A stretch of 64,000 nucleotides of DNA, taken from contig JBAIAA010000603.1 of NCBI GenBank assembly GCA_037893245.1, positions 62,001 through 126,000 on the forward strand. Reading direction: 5' to 3'. A model generated the notes under the pieces. That model saw only the letters and a list, made by a program, of their open reading frames with translations. It was not told the DNA's origin and did not search any database. Shown here piece after piece: positions 14,501 to 29,500 of the stretch. This stretch comes from Crossaster papposus. Taxonomy: Eukaryota; Echinodermata; Asteroidea; Velatida; Solasteridae. Numbering within the stretch: position 1 is the stretch's first letter; every line of letters begins with the position of its first letter. Made by a program: the position numbers and the translations under genes.

Positions 14501-16559
14501 GCCTGACCTAATAGCTAAGCTGGATAGAATCCACGGTATTCATATAATAATAATAATTGGGGAGGCTAATCATCCTTACTCGCAGCTGGTGTGCTGAATT
14601 GCGAAGGATGCAAGTGACACCCAATGACTTTTCATGTGTCACGTCACATTAAAGAACCATTTTTTCAAAAGAACCTAAAAACAAATGTAAACATTGGTTT
14701 TTATGTTGAGTATTTCCTAACGTTTCCAAAAATGTATAGTTTAGCAAATCTACACAAACAGTGAACGAAACTTTCAATATGTACATTATGAACCTTACTT
14801 GGAGGCAAAGGCTTTACACACAAGCCACCCAACCCAATCCTATCGGCTTGATCTGTTAGCTAAGCTTGATAGAATCCAAGGTATTATATTCCCATCGACC
14901 CAGTCCTATCGGCCTGACCTTAGCTAAGTTGGATAGAATCCAAGGTATTTATATTCCCATCGACCCAATCCTACCGGCCTGACCTAATAGCTAAGCTGGA
15001 TAGAATCCATGGAAAATCCCAATCGACCCAATCCTATCGGCCTGACCTAATAGCTAAGCTTGATAGAATCCATGGTTTTCATAACCCCATCGACCCAATC
15101 CTACCGGCCTGACCTAATAGCTAAGCTGGATAGAATCCACGGTATTCATATAATAATAATAATTGGGGAGGCTAATCATCCTTACTCGCAGCTGGTGTGC
15201 TGAATTGCGAAGGATGCAAGTTACACCCAATGACTTTTCATGTGTCACGTCACATTAAAGAACCATTTTTTCAAAAGAACCTAAAAACAAATGTAAACAT
15301 TGGTTTTTATGTTGAGTATTTCCTAACGTTTCCAAAAATGTATAGTTTAGCAAATCTACACAAACAGTGAACGAAACTTTCAATATGTACATTATGAACC
15401 TTACTTGGAGGCAAAGGCTTTACACACAAGCCACCCAACCCAATCCTATCGGCTTGATCTGTTAGCTAAGCTTGATAGAATCCAAGGTATTATATTCCCA
15501 TCGACCCAGTCCTATCGGCCTGACCTTAGCTAAGTTGGATAGAATCCAAGGTATTTATATTCCCATCGACCCAATCCTACCGGCCTGACCTAAAAGCTAA
15601 GCTGGATAGAATCCATGGAAAATCCCAATCGACCCAATCCTATCGGCCTGACCTAATAGCTAAGCTTGATAGAATCCATGGTTTTCATAACCCCATCGAC
15701 CCAATCCTACCGGCCTGACCTAATAGCTAAGCTGGATAGAATCCACGGTATTCATATAATAATAATAATTGGGGAGGCTAATCATCCTTACTCGCAGCTG
15801 GTGTGCTGAATTGCGAAGGATGCAAGTGACACCCAATGACTTTTCATGTGTCACGTCACATTAAAGAACCATTTTTTCAAAAGAACCTAAAAACAAATGT
15901 AAACATTGGTTTTTATGTTGAGTATTTCCTAACGTTTCCAAAAATGTATAGTTTAGCAAATCTACACAAACAGTGAACGAAACTTTCAATATGTACATTA
16001 TGAACCTTACTTGGAGGCAAAGGCTTTACACACAAGCCACCCAACCCAATCCTATCGGCTTGATCTGTTAGCTAAGCTTGATAGAATCCAAGGTATTATA
16101 TTCCCATCGACCCAGTCCTATCGGCCTGACCTTAGCTAAGTTGGATAGAATCCAAGGTATTTATATTCCCATCGACCCAATCCTACCGGCCTGACCTAAT
16201 AGCTAAGCTGGATAGAATCCATGGAAAATCCCAATCGACCCAATCCTATCGGCCTGACCTAATAGCTAAGCTTGATAGAATCCATGGTTTTCATAACCCC
16301 ATCGACCCAATCCTACCGGCCTGACCTAATAGCTAAGCTGGATAGAATCCACGGTATTCATATAATAATAATAATTGGGGAGGCTAATCATCCTTACTCG
16401 CAGCTGGTGTGCTGAATTGCGAAGGATGCAAGTGACACCCAATGACTTTTCATGTGTCACGTCACATTAAAGAACCATTTTTTCAAAAGAACCTAAAAAC
16501 AAATGTAAACATTGGTTTTTATGTTGAGTATTTCCTAACGTTTCCAAAAATGTATAGTT

Positions 16560-19500
16560 TAGCAAATCTACACAAACAGTAAACGAAACTTTCAATATGT
16601 ACATTATGAACCTTACTTGGAGGCAAAGGCTTTACACACAAGCCACCCAACCCAATCCTATCGGCTTGATCTGTTAGCTAAGCTTGATAGAATCCAAGGT
16701 ATTATATTCCCATCGACCCAGTCCTATCGGCCTGACCTTAGCTAAGTTGGATAGAATCCAAGGTATTTATATTCCCATCGACCCAATCCTACCGGCCTGA
16801 CCTAATAGCTAAGCTGGATAGAATCCATGGAAAATCCCAATCGACCCAATCCTATCGGCCTGACCTAATAGCTAAGCTTGATAGAATCCATGGTTTTCAT
16901 AACCCCATCGACCCAATCCTACCGGCCTGACCTAATAGCTAAGCTGGATAGAATCCACGGTATTCATATAATAATAATAATTGGGGAGGCTAATCATCCT
17001 TACTCGCAGCTGGTGTGCTGAATTGCGAAGGATGCAAGTGACACCCAATGACTTTTCATGTGTCACGTCACATTAAAGAACCATTTTTTCAAAAGAACCT
17101 AAAAACAAATGTAAACATTGGTTTTTATGTTGAGTATTTCCTAACGTTTCCAAAAATGTATAGTTTAGCAAATCTACACAAACAGTGAACGAAACTTTCA
17201 ATATGTACATTATGAACCTTACTTGGAGGCAAAGGCTTTACACACAAGCCACCCAACCCAATCCTATCGGCTTGATCTGTTAGCTAAGCTTGATAGAATC
17301 CAAGGTATTATATTCCCATCGACCCAGTCCTATCGGCCTGACCTTAGCTAAGTTGGATAGAATCCAAGGTATTTAAATTCCCATCGACCCAATCCTACCG
17401 GCCTGACCTAATAGCTAAGCTGGATAGAATCCATGGAAAATCCCAATCGACCCAATCCTATCGGCCTGACCTAATAGCTAAGCTTGATAGAATCCATGGT
17501 TTTCATAACCCCATCGACCCAATCCTACCGGCCTGACCTAATAGCTAAGCTGGATAGAATCCACGGTATTCATATAATAATAATAATTGGGGAGGCTAAT
17601 CATCCTTACTCGCAGCTGGTGTGCTGAATTGCGAAGGATGCAAGTGACACCCAATGACTTTTCATGTGTCACGTCACATTAAAGAACCATTTTTTCAAAA
17701 GAACCTAAAAACAAATGTAAACATTGGTTTTTATGTTGAGTATTTCCTAACGTTTCCAAAAATGTATAGTTTAGCAAATCTACACAAACAGTGAACGAAA
17801 CTTTCAATATGTACATTATGAACCTTACTTGGAGGCAAAGGCTTTACACACAAGCCACCCAACCCAATCCTATCGGCTTGATCTGTTAGCTAAGCTTGAT
17901 AGAATCCAAGGTATTATATTCCCATCGACCCAGTCCTATCGGCCTGACCTTAGCTAAGTTGGATAGAATTCAAGGTATTTATATTCCCATCGACCCAATC
18001 CTACCGGCCTGACCTAATAGCTAAGATGGATAGAATCCATGGAAAATCCCAATCGACCCAATCCTATCGGCCTGACCTAATAGCTAAGCTTGATAGAATC
18101 CATGGTTTTCATAACCCCATCGACCCAATCCTACCGGCCTGACCTAATAGCTAAGCTGGATAGAATCCACGGTATTCATATAATAATAATAATTGGGGAG
18201 GCTAATCATCCTTACTCGCAGCTGGTGTGCTGAATTGCGAAGGATGCAAGTGACACCCAATGACTTTTCATGTGTCACGTCACATTAAAGAACCATTTTT
18301 TCAAAAGAACCTAAAAACAAATGTAAACATTGGTTTTTATGTTGAGTATTTCCTAACGTTTCCAAAAATGTATAGTTTAGCAAATCTACACAAACAGTGA
18401 ACGAAACTTTCAATATGTACATTATGAACCTTACTTGGAGGCAAAGGCTTTACACACAAGCCACCCAACCCAATCCTATCGGCTTGATCTGTTAGCTAAG
18501 CTTGATAGAATCCAAGGTATTATATTCCCATCGACCCAGTCCTATCGGCCTGACCTTAGCTAAGTTGGATAGAATCCAAGGTATTTATATTCCCATCGAC
18601 CCAATCCTACCGGCCTGACCTAATAGCTAAGCTGGATAGAATCCATGGAAAATCCCAATCGACCCAATCCTATCGGCCTGACCTAATAGCTAAGCTTGAT
18701 AGAATCCATGGTTTTCATAACCCCATCGACCCAATCCTACCGGCCTGACCTAATAGCTAAGCTGGATAGAATCCACGGTATTCATATAATAATAATAATT
18801 GGGGAGGCTAATCATCCTTACTCGCAGCTGGTGTGCTGAATTGCGAAGGATGCAAGTGACACCCAATGACTTTTCATGTGTCACGTCACATTAAAGAACC
18901 ATTTTTTCAAAAGAACCTAAAAACAAATGTAAACATTGGTTTTTATGTTGAGTATTTCCTAACGTTTCCAAAAATGTATAGTTTAGCAAATCTACACAAA
19001 CAGTGAACGAAACTTTCAATATGTACATTATGAACCTTACTTGGAGGCAAAGGCTTTACACACAAGCCACCCAACCCAATCCTATCGGCTTGATCTGTTA
19101 GCTAAGCTTGATAGAATCCAAGGTATTATATTCCCATCGACCCAGTCCTATCGGCCTGACCTTAGCTAAGTTGGATAGAATCCAAGGTATTTATATTCCC
19201 ATCGACCCAATCCTACCGGCCTGACCTAATAGCTAAGCTGGATAGAATCCATGGAAAATCCCAATCGACCCAATCCTATCGGCCTGACCTAATAGCTAAG
19301 CTTGATAGAATCCATGGTTTTCATAACCCCATCGACCCAATCCTACCGGCCTGACCTAATAGCTAAGCTGGATAGAATCCACGGTATTCATATAATAATA
19401 ATAATTGGGGAGGCTAATCATCCTTACTCGCAGCTGGTGTGCTGAATTGCTAAGGATGCAAGTGACACCCAATGACTTTTCATGTGTCACGTCACATTAA

Positions 19501-20590
19501 AGAACCATTTTTTCAAAAGAACCTAAAAACAAATGTAAACATTGGTTTTTATGTTGAGTATTTCCTAACGTTTCCAAAAATGTATAGTTTAGCAAATCTA
19601 CACAAACAGTGAACGAAACTTTCAATATGTACATTATGAACCTTACTTGGAGGCAAAGGCTTTACACACAAGCCACCCAACCCAATCCTATCGGCTTGAT
19701 CTGTTAGCTAAGCTTGATAGAATCCAAGGTATTATATTCCCATCGACCCAGTCCTATCGGCCTGACCTTAGCTAAGTTGGATAGAATCCAAGGTATTTAT
19801 ATTCCCATCGACCCAATCCTACCGGCCTGACCTAATAGCTAAGCTGGATAGAATCCATGGAAAATCCCAATCGACCCAATCCTATCGGCCTGACCTAATA
19901 GCTAAGCTTGATAGAATCCATGGTTTTCATAACCCCATCGACCCAATCCTACCGGCCTGACCTAATAGCTAAGCTGGATAGAATCCACGGTATTCATATA
20001 ATAATAATAATTGGGGAGGCTAATCATCCTTACTCGCAGCTGGTGTGCTGAATTGCGAAGGATGCAAGTGACACCCAATGACTTTTCATGTGTCACGTCA
20101 CATTAAAGAACCATTTTTTCAAAAGAACCTAAAAACAAATGTAAACATTGGTTTTTATGTTGAGTATTTCCTAACGTTTCCAAAAATGTATAGTTTAGCA
20201 AATCTACACAAACAGTGAACGAAACTTTCAATATGTACATTATGAACCTTACTTGGAGGCAAAGGCTTTACACACAAGCCACCCAACCCAATCCTATCGG
20301 CTTGATCTGTTAGCTAAGCTTGATAGAATCCAAGGTATTATATTCCCATCGACCCAGTCCTATCGGCCTGACCTTAGCTAAGTTGGATAGAATCCAAGGT
20401 ATTTATATTCCCATCGACCCAATCCTACCGGCCTGACCTAATAGCTAAGCTGGATAGAATCCATGGAAAATCCCAATCGACCCAATCCTATCGGCCTGAC
20501 CTAATAGCTAAGCTTGATAGAATCCATGGTTTTCATAACCCCATCGACCCAATCCTACCGGCCTGACCTAATAGCTTAGCTGGATAGAAT
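16560..20590. repeat. Super-repeat block, copy 1 (10-unit spacing)
   Basis: Private variants here recur 5930 bp later: CAGTAAACG near 16581, ATTTAAATTC at 17371, CTAAGATGG near 18021 and AGCTTAGCTG near 20571. The partners are at 22511, 23301, 23951 and 26501. The offset equals nine 606-bp units plus one 476-bp unit. Variants at 17969 and 19451 are not shared, so they arose after the duplication. Confidence 0.85.
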
Positions 20591-21812
20591 CCACGGTATT
20601 CATATAATAATAATAATTGGGGAGGCTAATCATCCTTACTCGCAGCTGGTGTGCTGAATTGCGAAGGATGCAAGTGACACCCAATGACTTTTCATGTGTC
20701 ACGTCACATTAAAGAACCATTTTTTCAAAAGAACCTAAAAACAAATGTAAACATTGGTTTTTATGTTGAGTATTTCCTAACGTTTCCAAAAATGTATAGT
20801 TTAGCAAATCTACACAAACAGTGAACGAAACTTTCAATATGTACATTATGAACCTTACTTGGAGGCAAAGGCTTTACACACAAGCCACCCAACCCAATCC
20901 TATCGGCTTGATCTGTTAGCTAAGCTTGATAGAATCCAAGGTATTATATTCCCATCGACCCAGTCCTATCGGCCTGACCTTAGCTAAGTTGGATAGAATC
21001 CAAGGTATTTATATTCCCATCGACCCAATCCTACCGGCCTGACCTAATAGCTAAGCTGGATAGAATCCATGGAAAATCCCAATCGACCCAATCCTATCGG
21101 CCTGACCTAATAGCTAAGCTTGATAGAATCCATGGTTTTCATAACCCCATCGACCCAATCCTACCGGCCTGACCTAATAGCTAAGCTGGATAGAATCCAC
21201 GGTATTCATATAATAATAATAATTGGGGAGGCTAATCATCCTTACTCGCAGCTGGTGTGCTGAATTGCGAAGGATGCAAGTGACACCCAATGACTTTTCA
21301 TGTGTCACGTCACATTAAAGAACCATTTTTTCAAAAGAACCTAAAAACAAATGTAAACATTGGTTTTTATGTTGAGTATTTCCTAACGTTTCCAAAAATG
21401 TATAGTTTAGCAAATCTACACAAACAGTGAACGAAACTTTCAATATGTACATTATGAACCTTACTTGGAGGCAAAGGCTTTACACACAAGCCACCCAACC
21501 CAATCCTATCGGCTTGATCTGTTAGCTAAGCTTGATAGAATCCAAGGTATTATATTCCCATCGACCCAGTCCTATCGGCCTGACCTTAGCTAAGTTGGAT
21601 AGAATCCAAGGTATTTATATTCCCATCGACCCAATCCTACCGGCCTGACCTAATAGCTAAGCTGGATAGAATCCATGGAAAATCCCAATCGACCCAATCC
21701 TATCGGCCTGACCTAATAGCTAAGCTTGATAGAATCCATGGTTTTCATAACCCCATCGACCCAATCCTACCGGCCTGACCTAATAGCTAAGCTGGATAGA
21801 ATCCACGGTATT

Positions 21813-22288
21813 CATATAATAATAATAATTGGGGAGGCTAATCATCCTTACTCGCAGCTGGTGTGCTGAATTGCGAAGGATGCAAGTGACACCCAATGAC
21901 TTTTCATGTGTCACGTCACATTAAAGAACCATTTTTTCAAAAGAACCTAAAAACAAATGTAAACATTGGTTTTTATGTTGAGTATTTCCTAACGTTTCCA
22001 AAAATGTATAGTTTAGCAAATCTACACAAACAGTGAACGAAACTTTCAATATGTACATTATGAACCTTACTTGGAGGCAAAGGCTTTACACACAAGCCAC
22101 CCAACCCAATCCTATCGGCTTGATCTGTTAGCTAAGCTTGATAGAATCCAAGGTATTATATTCCCATCGACCCAGTCCTATCGGCCTGACCTTAGCTAAG
22201 TTGGATAGAATCCAAGGTATTTATATTCCCATCGACCCAATCCTACCGGCCTGACCTAATAGCTAAGCTGGATAGAATCCACGGTATT
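21813..22288. repeat. 476-bp short satellite unit (second)
   Basis: Same 130-bp loss of SR3+SR4 as the unit at 11035. It lies 10778 bp further on (18 units: 17 of 606 plus one of 476). Recurrence at the same junction means either independent sub-repeat crossovers or copying of one deletion. Confidence 0.9.
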
Positions 22289-22489
22289 CATATAATAATA
22301 ATAATTGGGGAGGCTAATCATCCTTACTCGCAGCTGGTGTGCTGAATTGCGAAGGATGCAAGTGACACCCAATGACTTTTCATGTGTCACGTCACATTAA
22401 AGAACCATTTTTTCAAAAGAACCTAAAAACAAATGTAAACATTGGTTTTTATGTTGAGTATTTCCTAACGTTTCCAAAAATGTATAGTT

Positions 22490-25400
22490 TAGCAAATCTA
22501 CACAAACAGTAAACGAAACTTTCAATATGTACATTATGAACCTTACTTGGAGGCAAAGACTTTACACACAAGCCACCCAACCCAATCCTATCGGCTTGAT
22601 CTGTTAGCTAAGCTTGATAGAATCCAAGGTATTATATTCCCATCGACCCAGTCCTATCGGCCTGACCTTAGCTAAGTTGGATAGAATCCAAGGTATTTAT
22701 ATTCCCATCGACCCAATCCTACCGGCCTGACCTAATAGCTAAGCTGGATAGAATCCATGGAAAATCCCAATCGACCCAATCCTATCGGCCTGACCTAATA
22801 GCTAAGCTTGATAGAATCCATGGTTTTCATAACCCCATCGACCCAATCCTACCGGCCTGACCTAATAGCTAAGCTGGATAGAATCCACGGTATTCATATA
22901 ATAATAATAATTGGGGAGGCTAATCATCCTTACTCGCAGCTGGTGTGCTGAATTGCGAAGGATGCAAGTGACACCCAATGACTTTTCATGTGTCACGTCA
23001 CATTAAAGAACCATTTTTTCAAAAGAACCTAAAAACAAATGTAAACATTGGTTTTTATGTTGAGTATTTCCTAACGTTTCCAAAAATGTATAGTTTAGCA
23101 AATCTACACAAACAGTAAACGAAACTTTCAATATGTACATTATGAACCTTACTTGGAGGCAAAGACTTTACACACAAGCCACCCAACCCAATCCTATCGG
23201 CTTGATCTGTTAGCTAAGCTTGATAGAATCCAAGGTATTATATTCCCATCGACCCAGTCCTATCGGCCTGACCTTAGCTAAGTTGGATAGAATCCAAGGT
23301 ATTTAAATTCCCATCGACCCAATCCTACCGGCCTGACCTAATAGCTAAGCTGGATAGAATCCATGGAAAATCCCAATCGACCCAATCCTATCGGCCTGAC
23401 CTAATAGCTAAGCTTGATAGAATCCATGGTTTTCATAACCCCATCGACCCAATCCTACCGGCCTGACCTAATAGCTAAGCTGGATAGAATCCACGGTATT
23501 CATATAATAATAATAATTGGGGAGGCTAATCATCCTTACTCGCAGCTGGTGTGCTGAATTGCGAAGGATGCAAGTGACACCCAATGACTTTTCATGTGTC
23601 ACGTCACATTAAAGAACCATTTTTTCAAAAGAACCTAAAAACAAATGTAAACATTGGTTTTTATGTTGAGTATTTCCTAACGTTTCCAAAAATGTATAGT
23701 TTAGCAAATCTACACAAACAGTGAACGAAACTTTCAATATGTACATTATGAACCTTACTTGGAGGCAAAGGCTTTACACACAAGCCACCCAACCCAATCC
23801 TATCGGCTTGATCTGTTAGCTAAGCTTGATAGAATCCAAGGTATTATATTCCCATCGACCCAGTCCTATCGGCCTGACCTTAGCTAAGTTGGATAGAATC
23901 CAAGGTATTTATATTCCCATCGACCCAATCCTACCGGCCTGACCTAATAGCTAAGATGGATAGAATCCATGGAAAATCCCAATCGACCCAATCCTATCGG
24001 CCTGACCTAATAGCTAAGCTTGATAGAATCCATGGTTTTCATAACCCCATCGACCCAATCCTACCGGCCTGACCTAATAGCTAAGCTGGATAGAATCCAC
24101 GGTATTCATATAATAATAATAATTGGGGAGGCTAATCATCCTTACTCGCAGCTGGTGTGCTGAATTGCGAAGGATGCAAGTGACACCCAATGACTTTTCA
24201 TGTGTCACGTCACATTAAAGAACCATTTTTTCAAAAGAACCTAAAAACAAATGTAAACATTGGTTTTTATGTTGAGTATTTCCTAACGTTTCCAAAAATG
24301 TATAGTTTAGCAAATCTACACAAACAGTGAACGAAACTTTCAATATGTACATTATGAACCTTACTTGGAGGCAAAGGCTTTACACACAAGCCACCCAACC
24401 CAATCCTATCGGCTTGATCTGTTAGCTAAGCTTGATAGAATCCAAGGTATTATATTCCCATCGACCCAGTCCTATCGGCCTGACCTTAGCTAAGTTGGAT
24501 AGAATCCAAGGTATTTATATTCCCATCGACCCAATCCTACCGGCCTGACCTAATAGCTAAGCTGGATAGAATCCATGGAAAATCCCAATCGACCCAATCC
24601 TATCGGCCTGACCTAATAGCTAAGCTTGATAGAATCCATGGTTTTCATAACCCCATCGACCCAATCCTACCGGCCTGACCTAATAGCTAAGCTGGATAGA
24701 ATCCACGGTATTCATATAATAATAATAATTGGGGAGGCTAATCATCCTTACTCGCAGCTGGTGTGCTGAATTGCGAAGGATGCAAGTGACACCCAATGAC
24801 TTTTCATGTGTCACGTCACATTAAAGAACCATTTTTTCAAAAGAACCTAAAAACAAATGTAAACATTAGTTTTTATGTTGAGTATTTCCTAACGTTTCCA
24901 AAAATGTATAGTTTAGCAAATCTACACAAACAGTGAACGAAACTTTCAATATGTACATTATGAACCTTACTTGGAGGCAAAGGCTTTACACACAAGCCAC
25001 CCAACCCAATCCTATCGGCTTGATCTGTTAGCTAAGCTTGATAGAATCCAAGGTATTATATTCCCATCGACCCAGTCCTATCGGCCTGACCTTAGCTAAG
25101 TTGGATAGAATCCAAGGTATTTATATTCCCATCGACCCAATCCTACCGGCCTGACCTAATAGCTAAGCTGGATAGAATCCATGGAAAATCCCAATCGACC
25201 CAATCCTATCGGCCTGACCTAATAGCTAAGCTTGATAGAATCCATGGTTTTCATAACCCCATCGACCCAATCCTACCGGCCTGACCTAATAGCTAAGCTG
25301 GATAGAATCCACGGTATTCATATAATAATAATAATTGGGGAGGCTAATCATCCTTACTCGCAGCTGGTGTGCTGAATTGCGAAGGATGCAAGTGACACCC

Positions 25401-26520
25401 AATGACTTTTCATGTGTCACGTCACATTAAAGAACCATTTTTTCAAAAGAACCTAAAAACAAATGTAAACATTGGTTTTTATGTTGAGTATTTCCTAACG
25501 TTTCCAAAAATGTATAGTTTAGCAAATCTACACAAACAGTGAACGAAACTTTCAATATGTACATTATGAACCTTACTTGGAGGCAAAGGCTTTACACACA
25601 AGCCACCCAACCCAATCCTATCGGCTTGATCTGTTAGCTAAGCTTGATAGAATCCAAGGTATTATATTCCCATCGACCCAGTCCTATCGGCCTGACCTTA
25701 GCTAAGTTGGATAGAATCCAAGGTATTTATATTCCCATCGACCCAATCCTACCGGCCTGACCTAATAGCTAAGCTGGATAGAATCCATGGAAAATCCCAA
25801 TCGACCCAATCCTATCGGCCTGACCTAATAGCTAAGCTTGATAGAATCCATGGTTTTCATAACCCCATCGACCCAATCCTACCGGCCTGACCTAATAGCT
25901 AAGCTGGATAGAATCCACGGTATTCATATAATAATAATAATTGGGGAGGCTAATCATCCTTACTCGCAGCTGGTGTGCTGAATTGCGAAGGATGCAAGTG
26001 ACACCCAATGACTTTTCATGTGTCACGTCACATTAAAGAACCATTTTTTCAAAAGAACCTAAAAACAAATGTAAACATTGGTTTTTATGTTGAGTATTTC
26101 CTAACGTTTCCAAAAATGTATAGTTTAGCAAATCTACACAAACAGTGAACGAAACTTTCAATATGTACATTATGAACCTTACTTGGAGGCAAAGGCTTTA
26201 CACACAAGCCACCCAACCCAATCCTATCGGCTTGATCTGTTAGCTAAGCTTGATAGAATCCAAGGTATTATATTCCCATCGACCCAGTCCTATCGGCCTG
26301 ACCTTAGCTAAGTTGGATAGAATCCAAGGTATTTATATTCCCATCGACCCAATCCTACCGGCCTGACCTAATAGCTAAGCTGGATAGAATCCATGGAAAA
26401 TCCCAATCGACCCAATCCTATCGGCCTGACCTAATAGCTAAGCTTGATAGAATCCATGGTTTTCATAACCCCATCGACCCAATCCTACCGGCCTGACCTA
26501 ATAGCTTAGCTGGATAGAAT
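22490..26520. repeat. Super-repeat block, copy 2
   Basis: Partner of the block at 16560-20590; the same four rare variants appear in the same order at a constant +5930 bp. The CAGTAAACG and AAAGACTTTAC variants also sit in two adjacent units (22511 and 23117), showing local spread after the block was copied. Confidence 0.85.
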
Positions 26521-29500
26521 CCACGGTATTCATATAATAATAATAATTGGGGAGGCTAATCATCCTTACTCGCAGCTGGTGTGCTGAATTGCGAAGGATG
26601 CAAGTGACACCCAATGACTTTTCATGTGTCACGTCACATTAAAGAACCATTTTTTCAAAAGAACCTAAAAACAAATGTAAACATTGGTTTTTATGTTGAG
26701 TATTTCCTAACGTTTCCAAAAATGTATAGTTTAGCAAATCTACACAAACAGTGAACGAAACTTTCAATATGTACATTATGAACCTTACTTGGAGGCAAAG
26801 GCTTTACACACAAGCCACCCAACCCAATCCTATCGGCTTGATCTGTTAGCTAAGCTTGATAGAATTCAAGGTATTATATTCCCATCGACCCAGTCCTATC
26901 GGCCTGACCTTAGCTAAGTTGGATAGAATCCAAGGTATTTATATTCCCATCGACCCAATCCTACCGGCCTGACCTAATAGCTAAGCTGGATAGAATCCAT
27001 GGAAAATCCCAATCGACCCAATCCTATCGGCCTGACCTAATAGCTAAGCTTGATAGAATCCATGGTTTTCATAACCCCATCGACCCAATCCTACCGGCCT
27101 GACCTAATAGCTAAGCTGGATAGAATCCACGGTATTCATATAATAATAATAATTGGGGAGGCTAATCATCCTTACTCGCAGCTGGTGTGCTGAATTGCGA
27201 AGGATGCAAGTGACACCCAATGACTTTTCATGTGTCACGTCACATTAAAGAACCATTTTTTCAAAAGAACCTAAAAACAAATGTAAACATTGGTTTTTAT
27301 GTTGAGTATTTCCTAACGTTTCCAAAAATGTATAGTTTAGCAAATCTACACAAACAGTGAACGAAACTTTCAATATGTACATTATGAACCTTACTTGGAG
27401 GCAAAGGCTTTACACACAAGCCACCCAACCCAATCCTATCGGCTTGATCTGTTAGCTAAGCTTGATAGAATCCAAGGTATTATATTCCCATCGACCCAGT
27501 CCTATCGGCCTGACCTTAGCTAAGTTGGATAGAATCCAAGGTATTTATATTCCCATCGACCCAATCCTACCGGCCTGACCTAATAGCTAAGCTGGATAGA
27601 ATCCATGGAAAATCCCAATCGACCCAATCCTATCGGCCTGACCTAATAGCTAAGCTTGATAGAATCCATGGTTTTCATAACCCCATCGACCCAATCCTAC
27701 CGGCCTGACCTAATAGCTAAGCTGGATAGAATCCACGGTATTCATATAATAATAATAATTGGGGAGGCTAATCATCCTTACTCGCAGCTGGTGTGCTGAA
27801 TTGCGAAGGATGCAAGTGACACCCAATGACTTTTCATGTGTCACGTCACATTAAAGAACCATTTTTTCAAAAGAACCTAAAAACAAATGTAAACATTGGT
27901 TTTTATGTTGAGTATTTCCTAACGTTTCCAAAAATGTATAGTTTAGCAAATCTACACAAACAGTGAACGAAACTTTCAATATGTACATTATGAACCTTAC
28001 TTGGAGGCAAAGGCTTTACACACAAGCCACCCAACCCAATCCTATCGGCTTGATCTGTTAGCTAAGCTTGATAGAATCCAAGGTATTATATTCCCATCGA
28101 CCCAGTCCTATCGGCCTGACCTTAGCTAAGTTGGATAGAATCCAAGGTATTTATATTCCCATCGACCCAATCCTACCGGCCTGACCTAATAGCTAAGCTG
28201 GATAGAATCCATGGAAAATCCCAATCGACCCAATCCTATCGGCCTGACCTAATAGCTAAGCTTGATAGAATCCATGGTTTTCATAACCCCATCGACCCAA
28301 TCCTACCGGCCTGACCTAATAGCTAAGCTGGATAGAATCCACGGTATTCATATAATAATAATAATTGGGGAGGCTAATCATCCTTACTCGCAGCTGGTGT
28401 GCTGAATTGCGAAGGATGCAAGTGACACCCAGTGACTTTTCATGTGTCACGTCACATTAAAGAACCATTTTTTCAAAAGAACCTAAAAACAAATGTAAAC
28501 ATTGGTTTTTATGTTGAGTATTTCCTAACGTTTCCAAAAATGTATAGTTTAGCAAATCTACACAAACAGTGAACGAAACTTTCAATATGTACATTATGAA
28601 CCTTACTTGGAGGCAAAGGCTTTACACACAAGCCACCCAACCCAATCCTATCGGCTTGATCTGTTAGCTAAGCTTGATAGAATCCAAGGTATTATATTCC
28701 CATCGACCCAGTCCTATCGGCCTGACCTTAGCTAAGTTGGATAGAATCCAAGGTATTTATATTCCCATCGACCCAATCCTACCGGCCTGACCTAATAGCT
28801 AAGCTGGATAGAATCCATGGAAAATCCCAATCGACCCAATCCTATCGGCCTGACCTAATAGCTAAGCTTGATAGAATCCATGGTTTTCATAACCCCATCG
28901 ACCCAATCCTACCGGCCTGACCTAATAGCTAAGCTGGATAGAATCCACGGTATTCATATAATAATAATAATTGGGGAGGCTAATCATCCTTACTCGCAGC
29001 TGGTGTGCTGAATTGCGAAGGATGCAAGTGACACCCAGTGACTTTTCATGTGTCACGTCACATTAAAGAACCATTTTTTCAAAAGAACCTAAAAACAAAT
29101 GTAAACATTGGTTTTTATGTTGAGTATTTCCTAACGTTTCCAAAAATGTATAGTTTAGCAAATCTACACAAACAGTGAACGAAACTTTCAATATGTACAT
29201 TATGAACCTTACTTGGAGGCAAAGGCTTTACACACAAGCCACCCAACCCAATCCTATCGGCTTGATCTGTTAGCTAAGCTTGATAGAATCCAAGGTATTA
29301 TATTCCCATCGACCCAGTCCTATCGGCCTGACCTTAGCTAAGTTGGATAGAATCCAAGGTATTTATATTCCCATCGACCCAATCCTACCGGCCTGACCTA
29401 ATAGCTAAGCTGGATAGAATCCATGGAAAATCCCAATCGACCCAATCCTATCGGCCTGACCTAATAGCTAAGCTTGATAGAATCCATGGTTTTCATAACC

